Assembly (NCBI GenBank): GCA_023417655.1
Contig: JAEZFD010000064.1
Location: forward strand, 1 to 29,749
Source: Planctomycetota bacterium
GTDB taxonomy: Bacteria > Planctomycetota > Planctomycetia > Planctomycetales > Planctomycetaceae
Direction: 5' to 3'
DNA: 29,749 nt
Positions 15,608 to 25,017 of this stretch are shown here, in pieces. The translations under genes and the position numbers were made by a program. A model generated the notes under the pieces. That model searched no databases. It was not told the origin of the DNA and worked only from the letters and a program-made list of their open reading frames with translations. Position 1 is the first letter of the stretch. Each line of letters starts with the position of its first letter.

Positions 15608-17437
15608 TCAACGCTCTCGGGTCCAGACCTGAATTTTCTCGCTCGCGCGCCCGCTGGCTTCCGCAGGCGAAAAATCGTCCAGAAGAACCAGGTGGCTCGG
15701 AGAATATTCCAGCGTCGCGACGAGACGAACGTCCCGATTCCCGGAGAGTTCCTCTGCCGCGTCCCGGGCGTGTGGCCCGGTCACGAGATAGACCGGAACC
15801 GTTGGATTCGAGTTGAGGCCGGTCACCGGGCTGGTGGAACTGACCGGTTGGGCGGCGAAGGGCCCGCCCTCGTGATAGTGCTGTGACAGAGAGAAAAACA
15901 GGCCGGGTTCGCCGTAGACCGCAATCAGTGCCTGAACGTCGCCGCTATTGGATGAAGGATGGTCGCTCAGGTCTGCCTGGATCGCGGTCTCGATTTGCCG
16001 TGCCGCGATGACCAGTCCGGACCGCCCCTCGAGCGCTGGCTGAGGAAGCAAGTTCACGGAGGCCACGGTCGCGACGAGGAGTGTACCCGCGACCAGCGCA
16101 GCAAAGCCAAGCAGTTCGGCGTGGTCACCTCGCTCTGGTTGAAGGGGAGACTCCGCGGCCACTCCCTTCCGCCTGCGAGTGAGAATGGCTTCAAGTCCGA
16201 CCCCGGCAGAGATGAGGAGCCCGGCCGTGAGCGGAAGGATGAGCCGAGGGAACGGGCGGTACATCGGTGTCGCCAGCAACAATCCGAGTATCCAGGCGAG
16301 CAGGATCCATGTTCCGAGCGTCGTCGGTCGGCTGTCCGGAACTTCCTCGGAGCCTTTCCGTTTTCTCCGATGAGCGACCTGGGGCTCTTGTGGCGGCGCG
16401 GCACTGAAGAGCGGGGCGAACGCGAACAGCGAGAGCCCCAAAAGGACCGGCAGCAATCCTGCCAAGAGCACTCCGCCTGCCAGTGACAGCGTGCAGATGA
16501 CGAGCCTCGGGATATGGAAGTTGGCTCGCGGAGTCCCCGCCGGAAGTCGCGCTGAACTCAGCAACCACACGGCGACGCACGCGATGGCCATCCCGGCTGC
16601 AGTCAGCCAGCCAGTGTAAAACTGGTCGACCTGCAGGTGGCGGAGGGCTGAGGATCCCCAACCGGAGAAGCCACTGACATAACCTGCATGGTTCGCCGCG
16701 ACGGCGGCATATCCGCCAGTCTTCTGTAAGGCCGACAGGCAGGGGAGCCACAACCCGATTGCGATCACGGTGAGTACCAGGAAGCGAACGACGGGGCCTC
16801 CAACTGTGCGGCTCAGCCGCTGATCGAAGAGGGACCATCCTGCGACTCCGGCTCCGAGAATGGCGATGGGGAGCCAGCCGTTGTACTTGGTCCACCACGC
16901 CAGTGCAGTCAAGCAGCCCCCGGCGACCACCCACTTCCAGTCCCCGCGAGTCAGTCCTCGGGCTCCTGCTCCGACTGCCAACACCAGCCACAGCGTCAGT
17001 GGGATGTCAGTGAGAGCGGTTCGACTGTACTGCAGGAAGATCTCGGCAGCGGCCGCAATCAACATGGTCGCCGCCGCGCTGACGGGGAAGGGAATCAATC
17101 CCAAATCTGATGAGCTGTCTGTGCGGAGTTGGCTTGCCGTCCAGCCGAGAGCCAGCACTAACGCCGAACCGAGGAGAACGTTCACCCACAGGGCATGCTG
17201 AGCCGTTGCTCCGAACAGAATGAAGACCCATTCAATGGCCGCCGGAAACAATGGAGGAGCGTAGAGTTCCTGAAAGGGGTACCTGAACTCTGGCGGTCCA
17301 ATGAACAGGTTCGAGGCATAGACCCCTTCATCGAAGTGCTCGATGGATACATCTGCGAGCCGATGCGCACGACCGTAGATCGCTGTGATTGCGAGGATCA
17401 GAAGCGAGGCCAAGAACGGATTGAGAGAACGGTTCAT
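15608..17437 (-). CDS. Membrane glycosyltransferase, PMT/ArnT-like (GT39/GT83 type)
   Basis: Polytopic membrane protein of about 609 residues, predicted to move a sugar from a polyprenyl-phosphate donor to an acceptor on the outer face of the inner membrane. The first helix (FLASLLILAITAIYG) is followed by an extracytoplasmic loop with the acidic motif HFDEGVYA (D36, E37 in FDEG), the usual catalytic site of this fold, then YAPPLFPA and a later SRTALTDIP (138-146). About 10-12 hydrophobic helices follow, then a soluble C-terminal domain of about 150 residues. GGAGGT at 17453-17458 would suit the GTG codons at 17443 or 17440 slightly better than the ATG at 17437. The acceptor (protein or lipid) is unknown. 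It is upstream of parB on the same strand. Confidence 0.8.
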   Translation of the reverse strand: MNRSLNPFLASLLILAITAIYGRAHRLADVSIEHFDEGVYASNLFIGPPEFRYPFQELYAPPLFPAAIEWVFILFGATAQHALWVNVLLGSALVLALGWTASQLRTDSSSDLGLIPFPVSAAATMLIAAAAEIFLQYSRTALTDIPLTLWLVLAVGAGARGLTRGDWKWVVAGGCLTALAWWTKYNGWLPIAILGAGVAGWSLFDQRLSRTVGGPVVRFLVLTVIAIGLWLPCLSALQKTGGYAAVAANHAGYVSGFSGWGSSALRHLQVDQFYTGWLTAAGMAIACVAVWLLSSARLPAGTPRANFHIPRLVICTLSLAGGVLLAGLLPVLLGLSLFAFAPLFSAAPPQEPQVAHRRKRKGSEEVPDSRPTTLGTWILLAWILGLLLATPMYRPFPRLILPLTAGLLISAGVGLEAILTRRRKGVAAESPLQPERGDHAELLGFAALVAGTLLVATVASVNLLPQPALEGRSGLVIAARQIETAIQADLSDHPSSNSGDVQALIAVYGEPGLFFSLSQHYHEGGPFAAQPVSSTSPVTGLNSNPTVPVYLVTGPHARDAAEELSGNRDVRLVATLEYSPSHLVLLDDFSPAEASGRASEKIQVWTRER

Positions 17438-17696
17438 CACCACACTCTGCAGACCTCCGTTCAACTTGTCCAGCAAACACGAATCGGCTCACCGCAGGCA
17501 CGCATGCATCCACTGATGATGAGTCATTGGAGTGACCTCGCTCTGACGGATCATTCCATTCAGCCTCATCGGGATGCCGCGGGGCTGGCTTGTTGATGGA
17601 CATCATCAGTCAAGCAGCAGTCGTTCGACTTAATGCAGCGAATGCTTGTTCGACGTGTGGTTGAGAACTCGCTGGCAGGCCATTACACGTCCATCA

Positions 17697-17710
17697 GTTT
17701 CACGTGAAAC
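17697..17710. other. parS: parS site 1
   Basis: Perfect 14-bp palindrome GTTTCACGTGAAAC; the flanking bases (A before, A after) match the 16-bp chromosomal parS consensus at the right end. This is the site nearest parB. Confidence 0.93.
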
Positions 17711-17835
17711 AACCTCTCTGCGCGAACCCATCATGCTGGTGAACTCTTCAAGTGACTGATGCGTCCGCTGCGACTTCCTGACCACGATCACAGCGGCCGG
17801 TTGAAGTCTCTTAATGCGTCGCGATCAGTAGATTG

Positions 17836-17849
17836 GTTTCACGTGAAAC
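17836..17849. other. parS: parS site 2
   Basis: Perfect GTTTCACGTGAAAC, 139 bp from site 1. It is preceded by GCGATCA about 8 nt before the site, a heptamer also found before site 4. Confidence 0.93.
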
Positions 17850-17973
17850 AAGGCCACGGTCAAACGGCAACGAGATGTCGTGCCTGCTGAGTAAGAAAGG
17901 TGATCGATGCTGAGCTTCGATCGTTCATGATTGCATATCGAGATGGTCCCATCCTGCCGTTGGGTGAATGTTG

Positions 17974-17987
17974 GTTTCACGTGAAAC
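17974..17987. other. parS: parS site 3
   Basis: Perfect GTTTCACGTGAAAC, 138 bp from site 2. Symmetry extends by four bases on each side (17970-17991), giving a 22-bp perfect palindrome, the longest of the four. Confidence 0.93.
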
Positions 17988-18314
17988 CAACTTGGCATCA
18001 GTCTCGCTCTGAGATGTTCTCGTGACAGTCTTCTCGACGTTGCGATGGCGTGCTTTGTTTGGGGGTGAAGGCCAAGCGTCCGTCAAGTGTCTCCATGAAG
18101 TTCATGGCTCGGTCTTAATCACTGATGTCAACGAGTACTGCTTCGACATGCCCGAGCGTCTGTTAATTACTTCTGCTAAGTTGCAGGTTAGTTCTGTGTG
18201 TTAATTGCTGCGTCGTGCTCTGTGTGCACGCTTGGCAGTCTGAATTCAGCAGGGGATCATTGGGCCAGCGAATTGTCAGGTGAGGCGTTCCTCCGAGGTC
18301 GCGATCAACATCTG

Positions 18315-18328
18315 GTTTCACGTGAAAC
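18315..18328. other. parS: parS site 4
   Basis: Perfect GTTTCACGTGAAAC, 341 bp from site 3, preceded by GCGATCA as at site 2. It is about 420 bp upstream of the sulfatase start. Confidence 0.93.
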
Positions 18329-18440
18329 GTTCCACGCTTGTGAGGTGCTAAATAAGGCAGTGGGCTTGGCCCTTTTCTGAAGCCGATCGAGGCTCGTCTG
18401 AATCTTAAAGCGGAGAGCCTTCATCATGCTTGCTCTCATC

Positions 18441-18470
18441 CGGGAGGGCGAGGCTCCTGCCCGAGCCGCT
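18441..18470. repeat. GC-rich element, possible dispersed repeat
   Basis: CGGGAGGGCGAGGCTCCTGC (18441-18460) leads into CCGAGCCGC, forming a GGCTC/GAGCC hairpin. Similar 'GAGGCTCCTGCCGAGCC' strings recur between genes in planctomycete genomes to my recollection; only one copy is present in this window, so repetition cannot be shown here. Confidence 0.3.
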
Positions 18471-18751
18471 CGCTCGCGAACTCGCGATCCTTAGACTGGA
18501 TCCGCAGAGGCTTACCAATCCCAATTCAACATGAGTCGTGAACCCAACTCATGCGGTGATCTTGGTTGCATCTTCCGTGAAGCAGGTGAACTCGTTTCCA
18601 TGTCTGGAAGAGCTCCTTCGCATTTCGATGACTCCACTGCAACATCGCCGGGTTTGCTGTGTGGACTTCTGGGACGGTATCGTGTGCGCTGTCCTGGCGA
18701 GTCGCGCGTCCGGCACATGTCTCGAGTTGAAAGTCTCAGTAGGAGTGTTTG

Positions 18752-20287
18752 ATGTTGTTCGAGAATTGGAAGCGGACCAGCTTGCCGGATGTGGCCCAGG
18801 CTCAGAGCAGAAGCAACGTGTCCGTCATGTGTCTGAATGCGGTACGGTCGATCCTTGTTCTGCTCGCGCTGGGCCCGATTGTGGTCCATGCCGCTGACGC
18901 GAAGCGGCCACCCAATATCATCTTCTTCTTTGCGGATGATCTCGGGATCGGAGAACTGGGCTGCTATGGGCAGAAGAAGATTCAGACTCCCCATGTCGAT
19001 CAGCTCGCTCAAGAGGGGATGAAGTTCACTCAGCACTACTCCGGCAATGCGGTCTGTGCTCCGTCGCGATGTTGCCTGATGACCGGGAAGCATTCCGGTC
19101 ACGCCTACATCCGCTCGAATCGTGAGTTCAAGCCGGAAGGTCAGGAACCAATCCCGGCAGAAGAAGTGACACTCGCCGAGCTGCTGAAGGAGAAGGGCTA
19201 TGTCACCGGCGCGATGGGCAAATGGGGACTCGGGCCTGTCAACTCAAGTGGTGATCCGCTCTCACAAGGGTTTGATCACTTCTATGGCTATAACTGTCAA
19301 CGAGTCGCTCACAACTATTACCCAACGCATCTCTGGAAGGATCGTGAGCACATCCGCCTGGAAGGGAATGACGCGGGTTTGAAAGGTGAGAAGTTCGCCC
19401 CGGACCTGTATACCGACGCCGCGCTGCAGTTCATCGAAGCGAATAAGGATCGCCCGTTCTTTCTTTACTTCCCGACCATCGTTCCGCACGTCGCCTTGCA
19501 GGTTCCGGAAGACTCACTTGCTCAGTACACCGGAAAGTTTGAAGAGATTCCCTATGAAGGCAATAAAGGGTATCTGCCACACCCGACGCCGTACGCCGCT
19601 TATGCGGCGATGGTCAGTCGGATGGATCGCGACCTTGGGCGGACGCTCGACCTGTTGCGTCGCCTGAATCTAGAGAACGAAACGATCGTGATCTTCACGT
19701 CCGACAATGGGCCCACCCATAATGTCGGAGGAGCCGATTCGGACTTCTTCGAATCTACGGCCGGGCGGCGTGGTCGGAAAGGCTCGCTCTACGAAGGGGG
19801 AATCCGAGCCCCGGCAATCGTCCGCTGGCCGGGGCATATCGCCCCCGGTACCGTCTCCAATCATGTCTGCGCGAACTACGACTGGTTGCCAACACTGCTT
19901 GATCTGACAGACGAACCCGCGGTCAAGTTGCCAGCTGGTGTCGATGGGATCTCATTCGCTCCAACGCTGTTGGGCAAGCCCGGTGAGCAGAAGCAGCATG
20001 AGTTTCTCTACTGGGAGTTCCCTGGCTATGGAGGCCAGCAGGCGCTTCGAATGGGTGACTGGAAACTGGTCCGCCAGAACCTGATGCCTCAGCCCGCGAA
20101 GGGGCAGAACAAGCAGAAGAGAAAGAAGGCGACGCTCGAGTTGTTCGACCTGAAATCAGATGAGAACGAAACGCACGACATTGCTGATGCTCATCCGGAT
20201 GTGGTGGCAAAGATGCAGGCCATCATGTTCCGGGAACACGTTCCTTCGAATGTCTTCCGTTTCCCCGCTCTGGATCAACCTGAGTAG
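18752..20287 (+). CDS. Secreted sulfatase (arylsulfatase A-type)
   Basis: Hydrolase of sulfate esters, 511 residues, exported by a signal peptide whose hydrophobic core (SILVLLALGPIVVHA) lies at residues 33-47 after an unusually long N-terminal region. The metal-binding ADDLG (61-65) and the formylglycine motif C102-A-P-S-R106 (CAPSR) are intact, so it needs a formylglycine-generating enzyme, not encoded here. Other family blocks are GKWGLG, FYFPTIVPHVALQ (within FFLYFPTIVPH), TSDNGPTHN and RKGSLYEGGIRAP. AGGAG at 18741-18745 with a 6-nt spacer fixes the ATG at 18752; a second ATG at 18827-18829 would give a more standard signal peptide. The natural substrate is probably a sulfated polysaccharide (inference). 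A strong terminator follows. Confidence 0.93.
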   Translation: MLFENWKRTSLPDVAQAQSRSNVSVMCLNAVRSILVLLALGPIVVHAADAKRPPNIIFFFADDLGIGELGCYGQKKIQTPHVDQLAQEGMKFTQHYSGNAVCAPSRCCLMTGKHSGHAYIRSNREFKPEGQEPIPAEEVTLAELLKEKGYVTGAMGKWGLGPVNSSGDPLSQGFDHFYGYNCQRVAHNYYPTHLWKDREHIRLEGNDAGLKGEKFAPDLYTDAALQFIEANKDRPFFLYFPTIVPHVALQVPEDSLAQYTGKFEEIPYEGNKGYLPHPTPYAAYAAMVSRMDRDLGRTLDLLRRLNLENETIVIFTSDNGPTHNVGGADSDFFESTAGRRGRKGSLYEGGIRAPAIVRWPGHIAPGTVSNHVCANYDWLPTLLDLTDEPAVKLPAGVDGISFAPTLLGKPGEQKQHEFLYWEFPGYGGQQALRMGDWKLVRQNLMPQPAKGQNKQKRKKATLELFDLKSDENETHDIADAHPDVVAKMQAIMFREHVPSNVFRFPALDQPE

Positions 20288-20342
20288 CAGCCGAGCCCTC
20301 TGCCTGGCGACTAGAGAACTCACTTCACTGTGCCAATAAGTA

Positions 20343-20398
20343 ACCCGCGTGACCGTCGTTTCGAATTCGAAACGGGGAGCACGCGGGTTTTCTTTTTG
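20343..20398 (+). terminator. Strong terminator between convergent sulfatase and RND genes
   Basis: ACCCGCGTG (20343-20351) pairs with CACGCGGGT (20380-20388). The loop holds a 16-bp palindrome GTTTCGAATTCGAAAC (20358-20373). A TTTTCTTTTT run follows on the plus strand. The minus side has a weaker T-containing tail, so partial bidirectional action is possible. Confidence 0.88.
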
Positions 20399-20478
20399 AG
20401 TGGGCGGTGGCTGTCGGAATCTGGCTGAATGCGATTCCCCGTCAGGGCTCACATCTCAGCTCACATCTCACACCCCGA

Positions 20479-23400
20479 TCAGTGGACAGGTGCCGCTGGC
20501 GTTACTGGGGCGTTCGGTGCCACAGGCGGACTGAGAGGGGGCTCATCTTCCGGCTTCTTCCGACCACGGAGTGACTCGTCCAGCCACTGGAAGATCACGT
20601 AGAAAATCGGGATGAAGAAGATCGCCAGAATGGTTGAGGCGAGCATCCCTCCGAACACAGCTGTTCCTAGAGCCTGCTGGCCTGCCGCACCGGCACCATG
20701 AGCTGTGACGAGCGGCACCACTCCGAGGATGAACGCAAACGACGTCATGATGATCGGGCGGAATCGCATCTGCGAAGCCTGAACGGCGGCTTCGAGAATT
20801 GTCTTCCCTTGTGCTCTCAGTTCACGGGCGAACTCCACAATCAGAATCGCGTTCTTGCTGGCAAGGGCGATGATCAGCACGATCCCGATCTGCGTATAAG
20901 TATTGTTGTCGAAGCCACGGGCGGCGACTGCAGCGACAGCTCCCAGCACACCGAGTGGCACCACAAGAATGACCGCCAACGGCAGGATCCAGCTTTCATA
21001 CTGAGCCGCCAGCACCAGATAGACCAGCACGATCGCGAAGAAGAAGATGAAGATCGCCTCACCGCCGACTCGCTTCTCCTGATACGCCATGCCCGTCCAT
21101 TCAAAGTCCATGGAGTCAGGCAGAACCCGACGGGCAATTTGCTCCATCAGGGTCAAAGCATCACCAGAGCTGAAGCCCGGCGCACTTGCTCCGGAGACTG
21201 CTGCCGACGGATAAAGGTTATACCGGTTGATCACCTGAGGACCGAATGAGGATTGCAGATCGATGATCGATCCCAGCGGCAGCATCTGACCTTCGCTGTT
21301 CCGCACTTCCAGTTTCAGGATGTCTTCCCGACGGGCACGGAACTCCTGGTCGGCCTGGAGTCGCACCTGATAGGTCCGGCCGAACTTGTTGAAGTCGTTC
21401 ACATAAGCCGACCCGAGATAGGCCTGCAGCGTGCCGAACACTGTTTGCAATGGAACTCCCAGGACCTTTGCTTTCTCGCGGTCGACATCGGCAAACAGCT
21501 GGGGGACCCCCGCCCGGAAGGTTGTCTGCACGCCAGCCAGCCCGTCCTGAGTATTCGCATCAGCGACGATGTTTTGCGCCGCTGCCTGCAGCTGTTCGAG
21601 ACCAGCTCCGCCTCGATCTTCGATCTGCATCTCGAAACCGCCACGGACACCGAGGCCTCGAATTGCCGGCGGTGGAAACGCGAAGGCGACTGCTTCCTGC
21701 ATCTGCCCCAGCCGCATCGAAATGGCTCCGAGAATCTTCTGCATCGAGATCCCCTTCTTCATTCGCTCCTCGAATGGGGAAAAGGTCACGAACACAGTGC
21801 CTGCATTGGACGCACTGCTGTTGTCGAGCAGTGAGAGTCCGCCGATCGTGATCCAGTCAGAGACGCCATCGACGTCCCTCAAGATCCCGTCGATCTTCGC
21901 CATGACTTCACGAGTTCGACGTTGAGAGGCCGCGTCTGGCAGCTGGACGGCAATCAGACAGTAGCCCTGATCTTCAGTCGGGAGGAATCCCGTCGGCAAT
22001 CGGGTGTACCACCAGCCGGTGAAGACCAGGAGCGCTGTGAAGACCAGAAAGCCGGGAATCACATTGCGGACCAGCACCTTCACAATCGCGACGTACATCC
22101 GCTCAAAGACCGAGTACACCGCCTCGAACCAGCGGAAGAAAAAGAACTTCTTCTTCGTGTGATCAATTGGTCGCAGCCACAACGCGCACTGCGCCGGCTT
22201 CAGACTCACGGCATTGATCGCGCTGATCAGGGCAGTCGCGGCGATGGTCAGAGCGAACTGACGGTAGAGCTGCCCGGTGATCCCGCCCATCATCGCAGCA
22301 GGGACGAAGACCGACAGCAGTACCAGAGTGATGCCGATGATCGGCCCGATCACTTCATTCATGGCGCGAATCGTCGCCAGCTTGGGAGGCTCTCCCTTTT
22401 CGATGTGATGAACCGCGTTCTCCACCACCACAATCGCGTCGTCAACCACGATCCCAATTGCCAGAACGAGACCGAAAAGCGTCAGCATGTTGACGGTGAA
22501 GCCTAGCATCGCCAGCGCGGCAAACGCCCCGATAATGGTCACAGGGACGGTCGTTGCCGGAATCAGCACGGCACGCCAGTCCTGAAGGAAGACGAGAATC
22601 ACGATCAGCACAAGCACGCCCGCTTCAATCAGGGTCTTATAGACTTCGTTAATTGAGGCGCGGATGAAGATCGTGGTGTCGAGAGGAACGGAGTACTGCA
22701 GCCCCTTAGGGAACTGTCGGCTCAATCGCTCCATGGTCGCTTTGACATCTTCCGCGACCTGCAGAGCGTTCGCACCGGGCAGCTGAAAGATCCCGATGTT
22801 GGCGTTCTCTTTCCCTTCCTTCTCGGTGAACTGGTCGTAAGACTGGCTTCCGAGTTCGACCCGCGCGACGTCTTTGAGGTAGACGAGCTGCGTTCCGGTC
22901 CCGGCCTTCACGACGATGTTCTCGAACTGACTCGGTTCTGAGAGCCGTCCCTGAACCGTGACGGTGTACTGGAAGTCCACGTTCTGATTGTTGGGCGGTT
23001 GCCCGATCTGGCCGGCGGCGACCTGAACGTTCTGCTCCTGCAGAGCGGCGACGATGTCAGCCGTCGTCATCCCGCGGGCTTTCAGCTTCTCGGGATCCAG
23101 CCAAATCCGCATGCTGTAAGCGGCCGTCCCGAACACGGTGACTTCGCCGACACCTTTCACGCGGCTCAGTTCGTCACGCAGACGGAGCGTCGCATAGTTC
23201 GAAAGAAACAGCGTGTTCATATTTGGATCATCGCTGGTCAGCGAGATCACCAGAATGATGTTGGACGACTGCTTTTTGACCGTCACCCCTTGCCGACGGA
23301 CTTCCTCCGGAAGCTGGGGTTCCGCAATCGAGGTTCGGTTCTGCACCAGCACCTGTGCTTCATCCAGGTCGGTGCCAATCTCAAACGTGACCGTGAGACT

Positions 23401-23667
23401 GTATGAGCCGTCGCCAGAGCTGGTCGACTGCATATACATCATGTTCTCGACGCCGTTCACCTGCTGCTCAATGGGCGAGGCCACAGTGTCGGAAACGGTC
23501 CCGGCATTCGCTCCCGGGAAGTTTGTTGTCACGCGAATGGTAGGGGGAGTGATTTCAGGGTACTGCTCGATCGGCAGATCCCAGAGCGCGACGCCCCCGA
23601 CCAGCATTGTGATAATGGCGATCACGTTTGCAAAAATGGGGCGTTCGATGAAGAACTTGGAAAGCAT
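20479..23667 (-). CDS. RND multidrug efflux permease (HAE1/AcrB type)
   Basis: Inner-membrane proton-drug antiporter of 1062 residues, the usual length, working as a trimer with a fusion protein and an outer-membrane channel. The N-terminus FIERPIFANVIAIITMLVGG and the Asp pair GIVVDDAIVVVEN (D409, D410) in helix 4 are as in AcrB, as is the helix-10 lysine in ALASKNAILIVEFA (K938). Two large periplasmic loops (about 35-330 and 560-860) are present. The C-terminus ends in a Pro-rich tail of about 20 residues. It lies 63 nt after the fusion-protein gene and is surely in the same operon. The SD GGAA is inside a short CGGAA/TTCCG palindrome (23669-23680), which might moderate translation. Confidence 0.96.
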   Translation of the reverse strand: MLSKFFIERPIFANVIAIITMLVGGVALWDLPIEQYPEITPPTIRVTTNFPGANAGTVSDTVASPIEQQVNGVENMMYMQSTSSGDGSYSLTVTFEIGTDLDEAQVLVQNRTSIAEPQLPEEVRRQGVTVKKQSSNIILVISLTSDDPNMNTLFLSNYATLRLRDELSRVKGVGEVTVFGTAAYSMRIWLDPEKLKARGMTTADIVAALQEQNVQVAAGQIGQPPNNQNVDFQYTVTVQGRLSEPSQFENIVVKAGTGTQLVYLKDVARVELGSQSYDQFTEKEGKENANIGIFQLPGANALQVAEDVKATMERLSRQFPKGLQYSVPLDTTIFIRASINEVYKTLIEAGVLVLIVILVFLQDWRAVLIPATTVPVTIIGAFAALAMLGFTVNMLTLFGLVLAIGIVVDDAIVVVENAVHHIEKGEPPKLATIRAMNEVIGPIIGITLVLLSVFVPAAMMGGITGQLYRQFALTIAATALISAINAVSLKPAQCALWLRPIDHTKKKFFFFRWFEAVYSVFERMYVAIVKVLVRNVIPGFLVFTALLVFTGWWYTRLPTGFLPTEDQGYCLIAVQLPDAASQRRTREVMAKIDGILRDVDGVSDWITIGGLSLLDNSSASNAGTVFVTFSPFEERMKKGISMQKILGAISMRLGQMQEAVAFAFPPPAIRGLGVRGGFEMQIEDRGGAGLEQLQAAAQNIVADANTQDGLAGVQTTFRAGVPQLFADVDREKAKVLGVPLQTVFGTLQAYLGSAYVNDFNKFGRTYQVRLQADQEFRARREDILKLEVRNSEGQMLPLGSIIDLQSSFGPQVINRYNLYPSAAVSGASAPGFSSGDALTLMEQIARRVLPDSMDFEWTGMAYQEKRVGGEAIFIFFFAIVLVYLVLAAQYESWILPLAVILVVPLGVLGAVAAVAARGFDNNTYTQIGIVLIIALASKNAILIVEFARELRAQGKTILEAAVQASQMRFRPIIMTSFAFILGVVPLVTAHGAGAAGQQALGTAVFGGMLASTILAIFFIPIFYVIFQWLDESLRGRKKPEDEPPLSPPVAPNAPVTPAAPVH

Positions 23668-23730
23668 GCGGAAACTTCCGTGAGGCCGTGTCGTGAGGCA
23701 GCTGCCGGGAGAAAGAGAGAATTGACGCCG

Positions 23731-25017
23731 TCAGTTCGCGGACTCTTGGGGCTTGTCAGACGGTCGCGATTCGGGAGCAGCCCCGGCCGGTGCATTCGAA
23801 CTACTGGCGGGAGCCGTCGTTTCCACTTCTCCCTGGGCCGGTTCTCCCTTCGCCGGAGCTGGAGTGGCCGGGCGGTTCGATCGATCCGGGATCATTGACC
23901 CCTTGGTCGGTTCGACGACGGAACCCGGTCGGGCCCGCTGCAGGCCATTAATCACGATGCGGTCTTCGGGGCTGATGCCGGATTCAATGACTCGCAGGCC
24001 ATCCTGAAGACTTCCCAGCACGACGGGCCGAATGACGACGGTGTTCTCGCTGTCGACTGTGAGCAGATAGTTCCCCCGCTGATCGGTGGAGATGGCCCGG
24101 TCGTCCACGAGGAGGCGTTCCCGTGGTGGTCCAACTGGAGCCCGGAGCCGACAGAACATCCCGGGTACGAGTGAGACATCTTCATTGTCAAAAATTGCCC
24201 GTCGGTCAGTCGTTCCCGTCCGAGGGTTGATTCCGAATTCCATGAAGTCCAGCCGACCCTTGTAGAGGAATTTGTCTGAATTCCCCAATGCAAGTTCGAT
24301 CACGACAGGACCAGACTCCTCAATAGGTTTCAGCTCACCTGATTTCGTTTTCTCCATGAACCCCAGCAGTTCCTGTTCGCTGAGCGTGAAGTTCGCATAG
24401 ATCGGAGAAACGGTTTCAATTGTGGCGAGCAACGTGGCGCTGGCGCTGACGAGATTTCCGAGGTCGACCAAGTGGCGACCGATCCGGCCAGCGAAGGGAG
24501 CCTTCACTTCCGTGTAGTCCAGATTCAGCTGGGCCTGTCGCAAAGCAGCTTCCGCTCCGGCGACATCAGCTGCTGCAGAGGCTCGTTCCGCATTCTGGAT
24601 GTCCAGAGTGCTTTCCGTCGCGGCGTTCTCCCGGGCGAGGATGTTCGTTCTGGCAAGCTGACGTTCGGCCAGGACCAGTTGGGCCTTCGCTTTTTCAAGT
24701 GCGGCAGAAGCAGAATCGAGAGCCGCCTGATAAGGAGCCGGATCGATCACGAACAGGAGCTGATCCTTGGCGACGAGATCCCCGTCCTTGAAATTAATCT
24801 GCTGGAGAAATCCCGCGACTCGGGCTCGCAGCTCGACCGAGGCCATCGCCTGTGTCTGGCCGGTCGTATAGAAGTAATCCTGCACCGGACGCTGGATGGG
24901 CAGAGCCACCGTCACCTTGGGAGGAGGCGGGGGGACCATCTGATTTCGGGGCTGGCATCCGGTGCACAGCACGCTGAAAACAAAGAGTACCGAAAAGATC
25001 CTGGTCACATTCCGCAC
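23731..25017 (-). CDS. RND efflux membrane-fusion lipoprotein (AcrA type)
   Basis: 428-residue periplasmic adaptor linking the permease to an outer-membrane channel. The signal (FSVLFVFSVLCTGC) ends in a lipobox with C21, so it is lipid-anchored. The order is typical: first beta-barrel and lipoyl half (VELRARVAGFLQQINFKDGD), an alpha-helical hairpin (about 100-165, AALEKAKAQLVLAERQLART), the second lipoyl half (VKAPFAGRIGRHLVDLGNLV), the beta-barrel and the membrane-proximal domain (VIESGISPEDRIVINGLQRA). The tail after about 375 is Pro/Ala/Glu-rich. A GTG start at 25017 is supported by GGAG six nucleotides upstream. No outer-membrane factor or TetR-type repressor is encoded next to it. Confidence 0.95.
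   Translation of the reverse strand: MRNVTRIFSVLFVFSVLCTGCQPRNQMVPPPPPKVTVALPIQRPVQDYFYTTGQTQAMASVELRARVAGFLQQINFKDGDLVAKDQLLFVIDPAPYQAALDSASAALEKAKAQLVLAERQLARTNILARENAATESTLDIQNAERASAAADVAGAEAALRQAQLNLDYTEVKAPFAGRIGRHLVDLGNLVSASATLLATIETVSPIYANFTLSEQELLGFMEKTKSGELKPIEESGPVVIELALGNSDKFLYKGRLDFMEFGINPRTGTTDRRAIFDNEDVSLVPGMFCRLRAPVGPPRERLLVDDRAISTDQRGNYLLTVDSENTVVIRPVVLGSLQDGLRVIESGISPEDRIVINGLQRARPGSVVEPTKGSMIPDRSNRPATPAPAKGEPAQGEVETTAPASSSNAPAGAAPESRPSDKPQESAN

Larger units (their letters stand above)
17438..18751. other. Gene-free 1.3 kb centromere-like region
   Basis: No convincing protein gene on either strand, although the region lies between a minus-strand and a plus-strand gene. It carries four perfect 14-bp parS palindromes between 17697 and 18328. 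A GC-rich element resembling a dispersed repeat lies at 18441-18470. Two TGTTAATT direct repeats are found near 18160-18205. No cluster of DnaA boxes (TTATCCACA) is seen. Confidence 0.75.
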
